Assembly: GCF_019578655.1 (NCBI RefSeq)
Contig: NC_063263.1
Location: 9,795,001 to 9,859,000, forward strand
Direction of reading: 5' to 3'
Length of the DNA stretch: 64,000 nt
Source: Ricinus communis
Lineage: Eukaryota > Streptophyta > Magnoliopsida > Malpighiales > Euphorbiaceae
In this document: in pieces, positions 41,878-53,600 of the stretch
Layout of the letters: every line of letters begins with the position of its first letter
Numbering within the stretch: the stretch's first letter is position 1
Notes under the pieces: generated by a model
Database searches by the model: none
Told to the model about the DNA's origin: nothing
What the model saw: the letters and a program-made list of their open reading frames with translations, nothing else
Translations under genes and position numbers: made by a program

Positions 41878-43869
41878 ATGGAGAGATACACTTTGAACTT
41901 CACTCTCTTTTCTTTACATATTCTTCTCTTCACCCTCTTCTTGTGCAGTCCAACAGCAAGTTCACAAGGTTAGTTCTTGCATAGATCGGATTAACTTTAA
42001 TCTTCTGTTATTGCAGATAATCAAGTGAATTTTGTGTCTCATTATATTGATAAATTTTTTGGGTTCTGGATTTTTGGTATTGAGATGTCGGTTATTATAG
42101 AATATGTGGTTTGATTGTTGTAATTATGTATATATATTGGGTATTTACAGATGGTATATGTGCATCGATTTTCTGTGGGCAAGGAACATGTAAGAATATT
42201 AATGCTTCATTTTTGGATTTTGAATGTGAGTGCAATTCTGGTTGGAAGAAGATACAGATTGGTCCTTTGACCTTTCCCTCTTGTTTACTTCCCAATTGTA
42301 AGTTCCTCTTTCTTCTTTCCTTCTGTTTCACCCGAACAGGTGCATTTTGTTTTGTAACTCTAGTGTACATATGATAATATAATAAATTCTGATCTCAAGA
42401 AATCGATACTTTTAACATCTTGTCTACACGCTATTTGATTGATTGATTTTTTTTTTTCATCAGTAGAATAAATAAATTCTGTTATGTTTTATATTTTTCG
42501 GAGGTGCCTAATTTTTTGACCTATCATGAGACTAGTTCCCATACTAACTACAAATTAGTTCTCAGTCCACATGGTATAAACCACCCAAATTTGACTTTCT
42601 TCTAGGTCCTTTGATGCATAGGAAAGAGCAATGATATTTGCTGTACTTGTATATTCATGTACATACATGCAGGCACAACTGATTTACAATGTGGTAATGG
42701 ATCTCCACCACCACCTCCACCGCCTCCTCCTTCCACTGCTCTTCCTCCGCCACAACTAAATTTGACAAACCGTAAGTCTCTCTACCATCCGCATATTTCC
42801 CCATTGGCTCTGTGCATGTTTTGTTAAGATAGGCATGCCTACCTCCTAATGAGTTTCAAATTCTTACAGCCTGCAACTTAATTTGGTGTGCCGATGGAAC
42901 CTGCATGCCTAATGGAACAGGACATATATGCCGGTGCAATCAAGGCTCAGCAAATTTAATAAATGATACAAAATTACCCTGTTTTCAAGAATGTAAGACA
43001 CTCCCAGCTATAAAACCAAGTATAGATACTTAAATTCAAGCAATTTTATTATTTTGACCAATTTGTTTTTCTACCAGGCTACTTAGGAACCGATTGCGAT
43101 GGTCTTGGCTTACTTCCACCAGGCCCATCGGAACCACCGTCTCCTAATTCAGGTTCGAATAATGGATCACAACCACCACCACCACCGAGTACTTCTGACT
43201 CGGCTGGAAATGGTATATTATTTGCTCACTTTAACATGAAAACAATGATTAGCCTCTAACATAGATAACTAACAATGTGCCTTTTGCATTCTAAATTCTC
43301 GACTCTTTTTCATACTAAAACATAAAACAAGAGTCACATGGTTATTTATTTCATTTCGGGGACATGGTTGAAGATGCCAAATAAACCTAAAGAGTGGTCA
43401 TAGTTATATTCTCATGCATACATTAGGAGATTGCATGAAAGAGTAGACGTACATGCAACCATTCATTGATAACACAATTTGAGAACCTCATGGGCTCATA
43501 GAGTGATGACTTGACAACACTCACCATTTGATAGACATTCTAATATGAACATGGCTCAAGGTGTCATCATGTCTCATGACAGCTATCCCTCTTCAGGATT
43601 TTGCGCAGTACAAGAAAAAACGATCATGACTGATTTATGCACTTTGAGGAACACCATGCATGTGAAATCTTCAAGCACATTCCACATTTGTGCTACACCC
43701 TTATCATGTTCCAAGTGCAATTTTTCCTTGTTGATCTACAGTATTATGTTTCAACTTACTTAACAATTTTGACTGATTTATAGGCCCATCAAAAGTGTTA
43801 CTTTCTTGGAGGAATCTTGGTGCACTAGCCATGATATTGCTAGCAGCAACTTCCACAACACTGGTTTAG
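41878..43869 (+). CDS. Secreted Cys/Pro-rich EGF-like protein with hydrophobic tail
   Basis: The product is predicted to be an extracellular, probably GPI-anchored, wall or membrane-surface protein. Six exons join in frame to 226 aa: 41878-41968, 42151-42297, 42673-42771, 42870-42992, 43078-43212 and 43784-43869. An N-terminal signal peptide (about 1-28, FTLFSLHILLFTLFLCS) is followed by an EGF-like module (CASIFCGQGTCKN...FECECNSGWK), a short module with a Pro9 run, a second EGF-like module (CNLIWCADGTCM...HICRCNQG), another Pro-rich spacer with NGS glycosylation motifs, and a hydrophobic C-terminus (LGALAMILLAATSTTLV) suited to GPI attachment. Plant annotations often call such proteins 'neurogenic locus notch-like'. 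The function is unknown. Most modules are split by phase-1 introns, which fits exon shuffling of Cys modules. Confidence 0.88.
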
Positions 43870-44800
43870 AGACATTTACGGGTCGAATACACAGTTTCAG
43901 TTTCACCCATGGACGATTACTCAAAGAGACTCTAGCATCTGAGCTTTTAAAATTGGAACATCAACACAGAAGTAATCAAGACAGTTCGCTACTTTCCCAT
44001 TTAAAATAGAGAAGTATACAATAATTTCACCTTTTCTTTTTGTCACAGATCGTGTATACGCAGCTTGTTGAGATTGACATTACACATGTATTATTAGTAA
44101 ATACTAGTAAGTACCAAAAGGATTCTCATTAATCATTGCTCTTCTTTGAAATTTTATTTTAAAGTAGCAAAAGTTGCAGGCTAATTGCCTTAAATTTTTA
44201 TTTGTTCATTTAGGTTTTAAATCAAGTACCTTCCTTCTTTAGCAAAAATTATATGGGAAATAAAATGACGCACAAGTACTTATATTGTATGTGGCTGAAT
44301 TTTTGGTACTTATAATCCAATAAAAGATTTAATTTAATACTTTTGTTTATTATTCATGAGATCCAATGGATGGTGGGTTATACAGTTGAGAGAGTAGTCA
44401 TATCTTTATATTCACTAATGAATAAGAGTACTGCTAAATTAAGTCGAGTCAATTTTTGACTAGTTTGAACTTGGCTCGTTTATTATTTAGTCGATTTCAC
44501 TATTTTTTTTATCTATCATAAGTTTAAGTTTAAATGAGTTTGACAATTATAAATTAAAATTAAACTATATTTTATACTTTTACTTTAGTATAAAAATTAA
44601 GGAGGTATTTCTATAATTATTATAAGTAAGAAAAACATGTAATTTTTTATTAGAAAATCAAACTTTTAATTTATGAACTAGTTCACAAGTCTATAAAAAA
44701 AAATTATTTACGAGCCTAACAAGCCAATTTTTTCTCAGTCTAAGTGCAACTCGTTTATTAAATAAATTTTACTCAATGAACTTAAATAAATTTTATCTTA
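43870..44800. other. Intergenic; decayed transposon-like sequence at about 44440-44790
   Basis: The first 150 bases are likely 3' UTR. Segments around 44440-44500 and 44705-44765 (CTCGTTTATTA motifs, 'GAACTTGGCTCGTTTATT' and 'GCAACTCGTTTATTAAATAAA') resemble the inner parts of a common plant DNA-transposon family. No ends or target duplication could be defined. Confidence 0.35.
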
Positions 44801-45465
44801 TGCCGGGTCTGGGTGGCAGTTTTGGACGCACATCCAAGTATCTTCAGCGATTATGATACTGTAAGATTTTTCAATCTAATCGAGAATACATTAACTAGTT
44901 ATAGAGACTAATACAGAAAAAGGGAGTCGTCACCTGAGTAAGTCACTATGACACTTTTACTTCTTATCTGACATAACTAGATTTCTTAATAAACCATCGT
45001 CACATTCAGAAATGAATTCGAAAACCAACTTCCTTAATTGTGTATTCCTACCTTTAATTTTACTAGTTAATAGTCTTCCTATAAATACAACGTAATATTT
45101 CCTGTACATAAATAATATAATATGTTAGGTCCACCTAATTCTAGCTCATTTTATTAAGCTTGACCTAATCCTCACTTTATTGATTAACTTGCCAAAATTC
45201 AATTTTTAAAGTCCTAAGTCTATATGAGTTATTTTTTAGTTAACAATCAAACAAGCAAGTATTTATCCACTATTTACATATTATAAATAAATAAAAAAGG
45301 CAAGAAAAATAAAAAATTACATTCTTAAGAATAAAGAAAGCAAAAAAAACTAATAATAAATGAATAAATAGGAGAAACTAGCAAAATTTGATCGTTGGAC
45401 GAAGATTTGAATAAAACTATCAAAATCGGGCGACTTAAGGACGAACAATCGAATGACTGTATCAT

Positions 45466-45506
45466 AGAGCCAATCGGCTCTACGTACAGCCGATTAGCTC
45501 TAGGAT
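45466..45506. repeat. Dyad-symmetric GAGCCAATCGGCTC cluster
   Basis: AGAGCCAATCGGCTCT and CAGCCGATTAGCTCT flank a TACGTA palindrome, giving a near-perfect hairpin, and GAGCCAATCGGCTC is itself a palindrome. A related segment on the opposite strand lies at about 47665-47692. It belongs to the retrotransposon-like remnant. Confidence 0.7.
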
Positions 45507-45770
45507 ATAGCTCTAGGATAGGTACTAGGCCGATTCGAACAAGCAATAGTACTAAAACTCCCAATAACCAATGTATATGCATAAAAATACAAAATAACGG
45601 TTACTATATATGTGAAAAGCAATAAAACAAATAAATAAACTAACTTATAGGTCAAAAAAACATTAATAGATTTTAAATAGATAAATAATTAACTCATAAG
45701 CATATTCAAATAAACATTCAACTAAATATAACAACTTTATCTAAAATATTAAGAAATTGACAGTTTAAAG

Positions 45771-46905
45771 TAGGGCTGATCACGAGACTCGAATATCCCG
45801 AACCATACTGAAAAACTGAACTGAAAGTATCCAGAACTGAATATATCTGTAAAACCATTTGACTTTCTCCAAACTGGACCGTACCAAAAGGTTTTTTTTG
45901 GTACGGTTCTGGATCTCATTAGTTCTTCACACCGAGAATCATACCGAACCGTCCGTATAGTCCTGAACCGAAGAACCAAAACTAGAACTGATTTAAAATT
46001 TTATATACTTATATATATATATGATTATTTTTGTAATAGATAAGTTCAAATCTTAAACTCAAACTTAAAATCAAGTATAAAATAAATACAAATCTAATAA
46101 TTCTATTCTAATAAAATTTAAGCTTATTGGCTCAAATATAAAATAGAAGCACTAAGTTTTATATTTTATTATAATATTAATTATTCACTAAATTTATTTC
46201 GATCTTTTAGCAAAGTTACAAGTCCACGTTGTTATCATTCATTTAATTAAAAATATAGAACCTAATTTTTTAAAATCTTAATAATAAGAAATTATTCTAA
46301 TATCAAACAAATTAATTTATTAACTTATGATGATATAATGCTAATATGATATTAATCATGTTTATAAAATAATTCTTATTAAATGTGTCTTAATAAAATA
46401 ACACTATATTGCATTGGAGGGGACATATGAAATGCATTTATCAGTTGGACAATAAAATATTATAAATATTCAACTTGGTAGATTGAGACTATTAAGTATA
46501 CTTTTATGTAATATATAATTCTTTTATTAGCTTGGTGGATTAAAAATAAACTTCTCTATTATATAGTTGTTGAATATAAGCATAATATAATTGTAGTGAT
46601 TTTTTTTTTGTATAGTCTTAAATTAACTTTAGTCCAACTAATTTAAGTTAAAAAATATTTTTAATTATTTAAAAATAGAAATTTTTTGAGTCTTCATAGT
46701 CCCATATTGTTCCGTATCGAACCGAACCGTCCCACTAAACTTGAATCTTCATACTGAACCGTCCCGAAAAATTAGTACGGTTCATGACAAAAAATTTTAT
46801 GCTACGGCACGATTCTGGAGATCTAATTTTAAAATTCTTGATATTTAATACGATTTTTTGGAGATTTTCAGATATCTGGATTCCTTTGAACCATGCTCAC
46901 CCTTA
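45771..46905. mobile_element. Nested non-autonomous hAT-like transposon, 1.1 kb
   Basis: The ends are TAGGGCTGATCACG and, reverse-complemented, TAAGGGTGAGCATGG. A perfect 8-bp duplication GTTTAAAG flanks it at 45763-45770 and 46906-46913. Both subterminal regions are dense in GAACCG/CGGTTC and GTACGGTTC motifs in inverted orientation, the hallmark of a widespread plant hAT family. No transposase frame is present. Confidence 0.88.
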
Positions 46906-47760
46906 GTTTAAAGCTTAATCATGTAATTCTAATAAGAAATATGGCAAAACTTAGATTCAATCATCCAAACTCATAAAAGTTATCATACTCAAAATCCTAG
47001 CATGTATATATAGGGAAATTAATATCAATTTAATAAAACATCATAGCAAAATTAAATATAATCATGTGAAACATATAATAGACATCAAAATCAAAATCTT
47101 AAGCATGTTACTAAAGCACAAAGACATAGAAAAGGAAGGATGATGATATGTTTGAGTTTTTTTTTAAGAATCCTCAGGTTGTCACCGTATTAAGTAGAGG
47201 ATGAGGTTGATTTAAAGATGGGGCGAAAATCCAAAGTGTTTTAGGGTTTGTATTTGCTTTTTTAAAATTTGAGTACTTTGCCAAAGAATCTTATCAATCG
47301 TTTTTCTAGCCCAGGGTTTCCTTTTCTATTTATAGAGGAAGTGGAGGAAACTCTACAGGCTAAAATAATCATTCCTATAATTATCAATAATTTTAAAAAA
47401 TTATTGATAATTTAAAAAATTTATCAAAATTCTTTATTGATTGATAAATATAGATTTTTAAATAAATAAGATAATTATCGATAAATATCTATTTAAATAT
47501 AAAAAGTAATTAAAAATTAAATAATTATCTATAAAAACCTTCTAGAAAGTATATTTTAATAATATCAACATTTAAAATCAAAAACACTGAAAAACGACGT
47601 GAACATCCGAGTTTTGGACCAATTGTTACTGTGTAGAACTAGTCGGTTCTGTATACAACCAATCAGTTGTACGTAGAGTCTGATGGCTCTAAGTTGGCTA
47701 ACTTTTGGGATTCTTACGATTTAGTCTCTATACTTGGTAAATTTTTTTATTTTAATTTTA

Positions 47761-49270
47761 AAATTTAATTTTTTTTATCAATTTAGTCCATTTAATTTTA
47801 AAAAGTAATATTTTAGCTTAATTTCTCATAACCCTAATTGGATTTTGACTTTCTTCAATTTCGTGAGACTTGAGAGAAACAGCAACTTTCATCATCGGAT
47901 TTTCTGTAATTCTCTCAATATCTAGATTTGAAAAATAAGTATTTATACTAAATTTCTAATAGCTCATAGATAGACCTTATATATAAGTGATTATAACAGG
48001 TGAAAATTCGAACTTCAGACTTCCTAAATAGAAAATAATCACTTCTTGAATGGCTTTTAGTGCATTTATATGTTATCTCGTTAATATATATTTGTGTGAA
48101 ACTCGTAATCTATATGTTAGAGCTCCTATTGCCCAAAAAAGTCGTTATTTTTTCCTTCTTTAAATTCTACATGGATAACTTGTGGAACTTGAATTTAAGT
48201 TATTTAAATCCTGCTTTTTACAATATTGTATTAATTCCCTTTCTAGTTTACAATAACATAATAATTCTCTATTTTATTAACCTTTTTATCAGTTTTATTA
48301 TTAAGTTAAACTATAAAACTAAAATGCTATTAATTAACTGAATAAAAAATAAAAAAGTAATTATCGTTTTTCTTTTTGAGATTTGCCATATTACAGCAGT
48401 AAATCGTTTACTAAATTTCCGGCTCAGAAGCCATCTAAGGTGGATCCTGCGCAGAAAAATCATTTCCCAAAATCAAACGGGTCATCTACCCCTTCCCCTC
48501 ACCTTCATTATTCTTTTGGTTAAAAGATTATTTCTTTTTCTTTTCCTTTCTATATTTTACTACTTGTATTACTAATTTATTATGTAAATTCTTTAAATTT
48601 TAATAACTATAATTAACTTGATTCAATAAAATACTTAGCTAATTATATTAGCTTCATAAATTCTATAAATTTAATTGAATCTCGAATTTATAAAATTAAC
48701 TAAAATAATACAAATAATTTATTATTATATTAATATATTAAAAAATATGAATGTTAGAAGTAATTACTGAAATAATTACATATTTAAATTTATTATATTT
48801 AAGATAAATTTTTAGTAATGATTTTAAGAATTTTAGTAATTACTAGTATTTTTAATAATTACTTAAGAATCTATATTTTTAGACATATTTATTTGATAAT
48901 TATCAATATACTTTGTTTCAATTATTTCTATAATTTCTAGAAATTCAACTAAACAATAAAATTTAATGAATATAATAAGCTAATAATTTTATTAAAAAAA
49001 TATTCATGAGAGATATTATATTCGAGAAATTATATTATAAATTAAAAATATAAAAAATATATGGACTGAAATGGGAGAGGCATTTTAATTGAAATGGGTC
49101 AAAACTACAACAAATTGTAATCACCTCTTGAAGAATTAAAACAAGTTGCAAAATGGACAAGCCATTTGGTATTCTTTTGGTAAATGTACAAAAGGCCCAT
49201 AAGCTAGGCCAATCTACAGAATAGAAAGCCCAGCTTAAATCAGCCTTTTTTTAGTCCATACCTCAAATCA
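47761..49270. other. Intergenic, A+T-rich
   Basis: No gene is supported. The frame at 48060-48341 (93 aa, rich in Ile, Leu, Phe and Tyr) is what low-complexity T-rich DNA produces and has no recognisable domain. A more balanced patch lies at 48420-48530. Confidence 0.45.
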
Positions 49271-49766
49271 GCCTCTAAAAGGAAAAATGTACATTTTCGC
49301 CCCTAATGTTTAGCGCGACGAGCACATTTATCATTAAACTATTTTTACACGTAATTATACACAAAGTTAGCATAAAATTGTCATTCAGGCCTCTCAATGT
49401 AACAGAAATATAAATAACGTTAGCTAAAATTGATATGACAATTTTTGTTGACTTATTTTCAAGTGGAACCTGCCACAAGGGACACATCATCACATACTTC
49501 TCCCTTCCCATCTTTTTCTTTTCTTTTATGTATTTTACTCACCACTACCACCACCAACAGCCACCATATCACCACCACCACCAACCACCATATCCATTAA
49601 CACATTTAAAAAAAAAAAAAAAAGAGCAGCTAACTAAAACCCATGCTTTTTCTACTTCTCCGCAACATTACATACCATACACATACAATATTTGATTCCT
49701 CTACTACCTCTCTAGATTTATTGTTTGCTAAAACTTAAAAGATGAAAATCCATTTTTAGTCCGATA

Positions 49767-49909
49767 TCAACAGAGAAAGCTAAAGTTGCCATTATCGAAG
49801 TTAAGAGCATAACTGAAGGGATCATATTGGAAGCTAAACCTTTTTTCTCCTTGAATAGGCTCTTCATTTGTCTTCTAATCTCAGCTCTAACCCTCCAAAA
49901 CAAGCTCAT
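49767..49909 (-). pseudogene. Small plant protein gene (FQYDPxSYALNFD motif), frameshifted
   Basis: From the ATG at 49909 (minus) the frame reads MSLFWRVRAEIRRQ and continues to a Lys-rich stretch at a run of six A (49841-49846, T on the plus strand). Past this run the annotated frame becomes a nondescript hydrophobic tail of about 40 aa (stop near 49718). The next frame instead gives FSFQYDPFSYALNFDN and stops at 49767. That block resembles a motif I associate with a family of small, basic, single-exon plant proteins of unknown function. The intended product would be about 47 aa. The single-base difference sits in a homopolymer, so it could be a real mutation, transcriptional slippage or a sequencing error. 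The leader contains a (TA)n(GA)n repeat. Confidence 0.5.
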
Positions 49910-49966
49910 GAACTTTCTCTTCCTACACAGAAAGACTCATATTCTTAATTTCTAAATTACAACCCA

Positions 49967-49967
<1 letters not shown>

Positions 49968-50032
<65 letters not shown>
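49968..50032. repeat. (TA)n(GA)n compound microsatellite
   Basis: About 24 TA units are followed by about 9 GA units. It lies 60-120 bases upstream of the small gene's ATG, inside the loop of the foldback element. Confidence 0.95.
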
Positions 50033-50689
50033 GCTTAAAAAAAAGCTGAAGGAGTACGAGGATAGCAACTTAGGCTGTGTGCTGTTGAGACTATGAAAGT
50101 CTATTAGAGGGGTGCCTGTCTGAGTAAAGGGAGTATATGGGGTGGGGGGAGTCACATGGGCTTGATCATGGTTGCGACTTTGAGAGTACATTAACATGAC
50201 AAAAGTAGGCTTCTGCTTATAAGGGTTGCTTTTAGAGGTAATCTGATTATGTTGCATTTGGAAATCTTTGTCTTTGATTCAGTTTTATATTTACATTGCA
50301 TTGTCCAACATGTATTTCTTGATGGGATGTAAGGATCTAAGATGTATTGTGGTTACCGAGCTTTTAGTAGTTTTTTGTTTGGTGATGGAGATATGGCAAT
50401 TGTTGGTGGTGAGTAAAATACATAAAAGAAAAAAGAAAAAAAAAGATGGAAAAGGAGAAGTATGTGCTGATGTGGCCCTTGTGTTAGATTCCACTTCTAA
50501 AATAAATCAACAAAAATTGCCGGAATAATTCTAACTAACGCTATTTATATCTCTGTTACATTGAGGGGCATGCATGGCAGTTTTTTTTACTCATTCGGTG
50601 TGTAATTACACCTAAAAATAGTTTAAGGGCAAATGTACTTCTTGAACTAAACGTTAGGGGCAAAAATGCACCTTTCCCTTAATAAAAAG

Positions 50690-53600
50690 GAGATTTAATC
50701 CCACGCTTGCTGGTTCCCACGTTACCTTTATGCTCAGGTTTCCAGTTTCCCTCTCTCATTAAAGCAACTGGAACTACAAGTAACTGGTTACTCAAATAAA
50801 CGGTCTAGATTCGTAGAAGAGGTTCCAACCGCTCAAATCATTCGAAGTACATACATGCAGGAGCACGCAATACCGAATCATACTTATAGCTACCATAAAA
50901 CCTTTTTATAGTCGTATCATTTTATTAGTACGAGTAGGTTATAGTTTTTACTTTGATTTTAAATTGTCTTTATTACAAGTAGTATAAAGTAATGTATGTA
51001 CTGTTTTGATATAGTTAATTAATAAAACACATCAAAACTATATATATTTATTATATTTTTAAGAATATTGCATTAGTAGGTTTGATAGTTTATCATTTAA
51101 AAATAACTCTACTATTAAAAATTAGTATTTATTAATATCATAACATAAAAAAAAATAACAATATCAGTTAGGAGGTATTGAAGTGAGAATAAATAAAACC
51201 ACAGACTCAAAAATAACCCAAAAAAAGAAAAAAACAATCACATAACCTTAAATGAAAAAGTACATAACCACAAGATTTTTTTTTTCAAAATATTTTATTA
51301 TGATATCCAGAATAAGTGATTAATCTAAAAATATTTGAAAAAAAAAATATTTTAAATTATACGTTGTTTTAAATTTTTAATAAATTATTATTGTTATTTT
51401 TTCTAATTTTATCTTTTATAAATGAATTCTTTTTGAAAATTATGAGTCAACCTATTAATGTAGTAGAAGAACGAAAGGAAGGTAATAAAATAACAAATAA
51501 AATTTATGGTGATTCTGCCTATTTTAATAGATGAATATTTTAATCATATTAAAATGTCTGTTATTGTAATCGAGGCTATTGATAAGATTAAATCTTGTAG
51601 AAAACTTTAAACAACAGATATTATGAACTTGGGGAATTACTATTTATTCTCAATTCACAAAATGGCATTCTGAATTCAACAACTTGTATACAATGGAATC
51701 ACTAAAAAATTGAAAAATAGTAATACTACTATTTGTTTGGTTCCATGTATATGATAAATAATTTTAGAACTGAATTATTTCTAATTGTATGTATAATCGA
51801 ATTGATTATTATAACTAAACTGAAATAAAATATAATGCAAATAATCCTCTTAATTTTAAGCTTCCAAATCAAACCATAAGAAAATATAAAATTTAATCCA
51901 TAATTTAATATTTTTTAATACGAAGAATTTTATAATTTATTTTTTGATATTTTAGTATTTTGAGAGTTAAATTATTAATAATTTACTTTCAAATTCGTTT
52001 ATACTATTAATTCAATAGTTATAGTTTTTTTTTTTCAATTGCTTATAATTTCATTATTATTTAACTCTTATTAACTTAATTTTTGTCCAAAGCCAGCCAT
52101 GTCAAATTTCATTGAGTTTCAAGAGAAAATTTAAATAGAAAGAACATAGTTTCACAATTTGATATTTCTTTAGTTCTAGTCAATTTTAATAAATTTTGAA
52201 TGATCTGATAAGACTAAAATATTCTATATTTTACCATCTATCCAATAAGATCATTTTTCACAATGATCGAATTTCATTTAAAATTTAAGAACCAATATTA
52301 ACCGTACTAATGAATTTGAATACAAATTGTTAGCATTGTAATTTTTAAAATATTAAAATGTCACAAAAAAACTACATAACCTCTTGTGTCAAATGATTAA
52401 CTTACAAAGTCAAATTTTATAGTGATAAGTACAAAAAAGTACCATGTGTTTCATTGTTTTACTATGTGTTCTTTTAGACAAAGAGAGTTATGTGTTATAA
52501 ATCACGACAAAAAAAAAATATTTCATTTTTAAAAAGTTTTGATTCATAATTATTTAATCATTTTTACTCCGAACAGCCATCATTAAAATTTAACAACTCT
52601 TAATTTTATTGTTTAATTATTAAATAACAGTTTAAAAAGTTACTGGTCTAATGAGATTGATTTAATGATTAAATAACGATGTTTTGAGTTGTCAGAATCT
52701 AAACTCATATAATTAAATACGGACAATATAATAATAATGGTTGAAGTTTTACGAGTCACTACTTTTTAATAGTGAAATTTTTTTTTGTCACAATTTTTAA
52801 CCATATATTTATTTTTATTTGAAATAAAAATACCTATTAAAAATTGTCAGATAGTGAAACCATACTGTATTTACTTTGTACTTATTCCAATTTTATCCTT
52901 TTTGAAAATTAGAAAATAAAAAATAAAAGAGACCAGCGTTGCTTACGGACCTCTTGAATCCATTATGCTTTTTATGCTGTATTGCCTTACTCTTTGAAGC
53001 TCTTTATGTTCAACTGGAGCGATCCTACGGTGATGTGGTTTTAGTTGAAAGGGACTCGGTTTCATGATCGATTAGTGGGAAAATAAAGAAAAAAGACGTT
53101 GAGTGAGAAAACATTTAATTTTTCATATGTGATTAATGATTGGTTACTGAGAAGATGAAGGAAAGTTAGGGCTTTTCTTTTATAATTTTTAGTTTATTAG
53201 TGAATAAATAAAAAATTTATATATTTTAACTTATTTACTTTTAATATATTTAATAATATATATCTGTTAAAATTATGAATTAAATTTTTTTATATATGAT
53301 ATACTCTTTTATTATTTCAGTATTATTTCTGATAAAAAATGATAGGAAGAATTTTTATAGTATATATATGTATAATATTATTATGTTTTAACACATAAGA
53401 ATTTAATTTTGACATATTATTAATTTATTGATTAATAAATTATATTTCTAATTAAATAATAATTTTAATTTTAAAAAATAATATTTTAATTTAATCTCAT
53501 TTTAGTCAAAAATTAATTTTTAATTAGACAATATATTTAATTTTAAAAACTAATATTTTTAATATCATATTAACTAGTAAATGATAATATTTAATTTTAA

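Larger units (their letters stand above)
44805..47760 (+). mobile_element. LTR-retrotransposon remnant, interrupted by a hAT insertion
   Basis: The segment at 44930-45010 (GGGAGTCGTCACCTGAGTAAG...) matches a motif common in plant Ty3/gypsy long terminal repeats. A promoter-like CTATTTATAGAGGAAGTGG lies at about 47325. The intervening DNA shows no gag or pol frame. The two sides read continuously once the nested element and one copy of its target duplication are removed. The exact ends, and whether this is a solo LTR or an internal piece, could not be settled. Confidence 0.4.
49281..50678. mobile_element. Foldback element with 290-bp inverted arms enclosing a small gene
   Basis: Positions 49281 to about 49572 are the inverted complement of about 50385-50678: both arms read ...CATTTT(C/T)GCCCCTAA(T/C)GTTTAG...AAACTATTTTTA...CCTCAATGTAACAGA...ATTTTTGTTGA...CACAAGGG...TTTTATGTATTTTACTCACCAC. 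Similarity is about 80% by eye. Long arms without a large loop frame are typical of Mutator-like foldbacks. The flanks (CTCTAAAA and TAATAAAA) share only TAAAA, so the target duplication is not resolved. The loop of about 800 bp is not simple repeat: it holds a short gene on the minus strand with its leader. Confidence 0.7.

Noticed and set aside
43545..43763. 72-aa plus frame within intron 5 of the EGF-like gene
   Set aside because: It is Cys-containing but has no EGF pattern, and including it would break the frame of the spliced gene. The opposite strand is also partly open, so it may be a repeat fragment.
48060..48341. 93-aa hydrophobic frame
   Set aside because: It is low-complexity T-rich DNA; no domain, no promoter and no homologue that I recognise.
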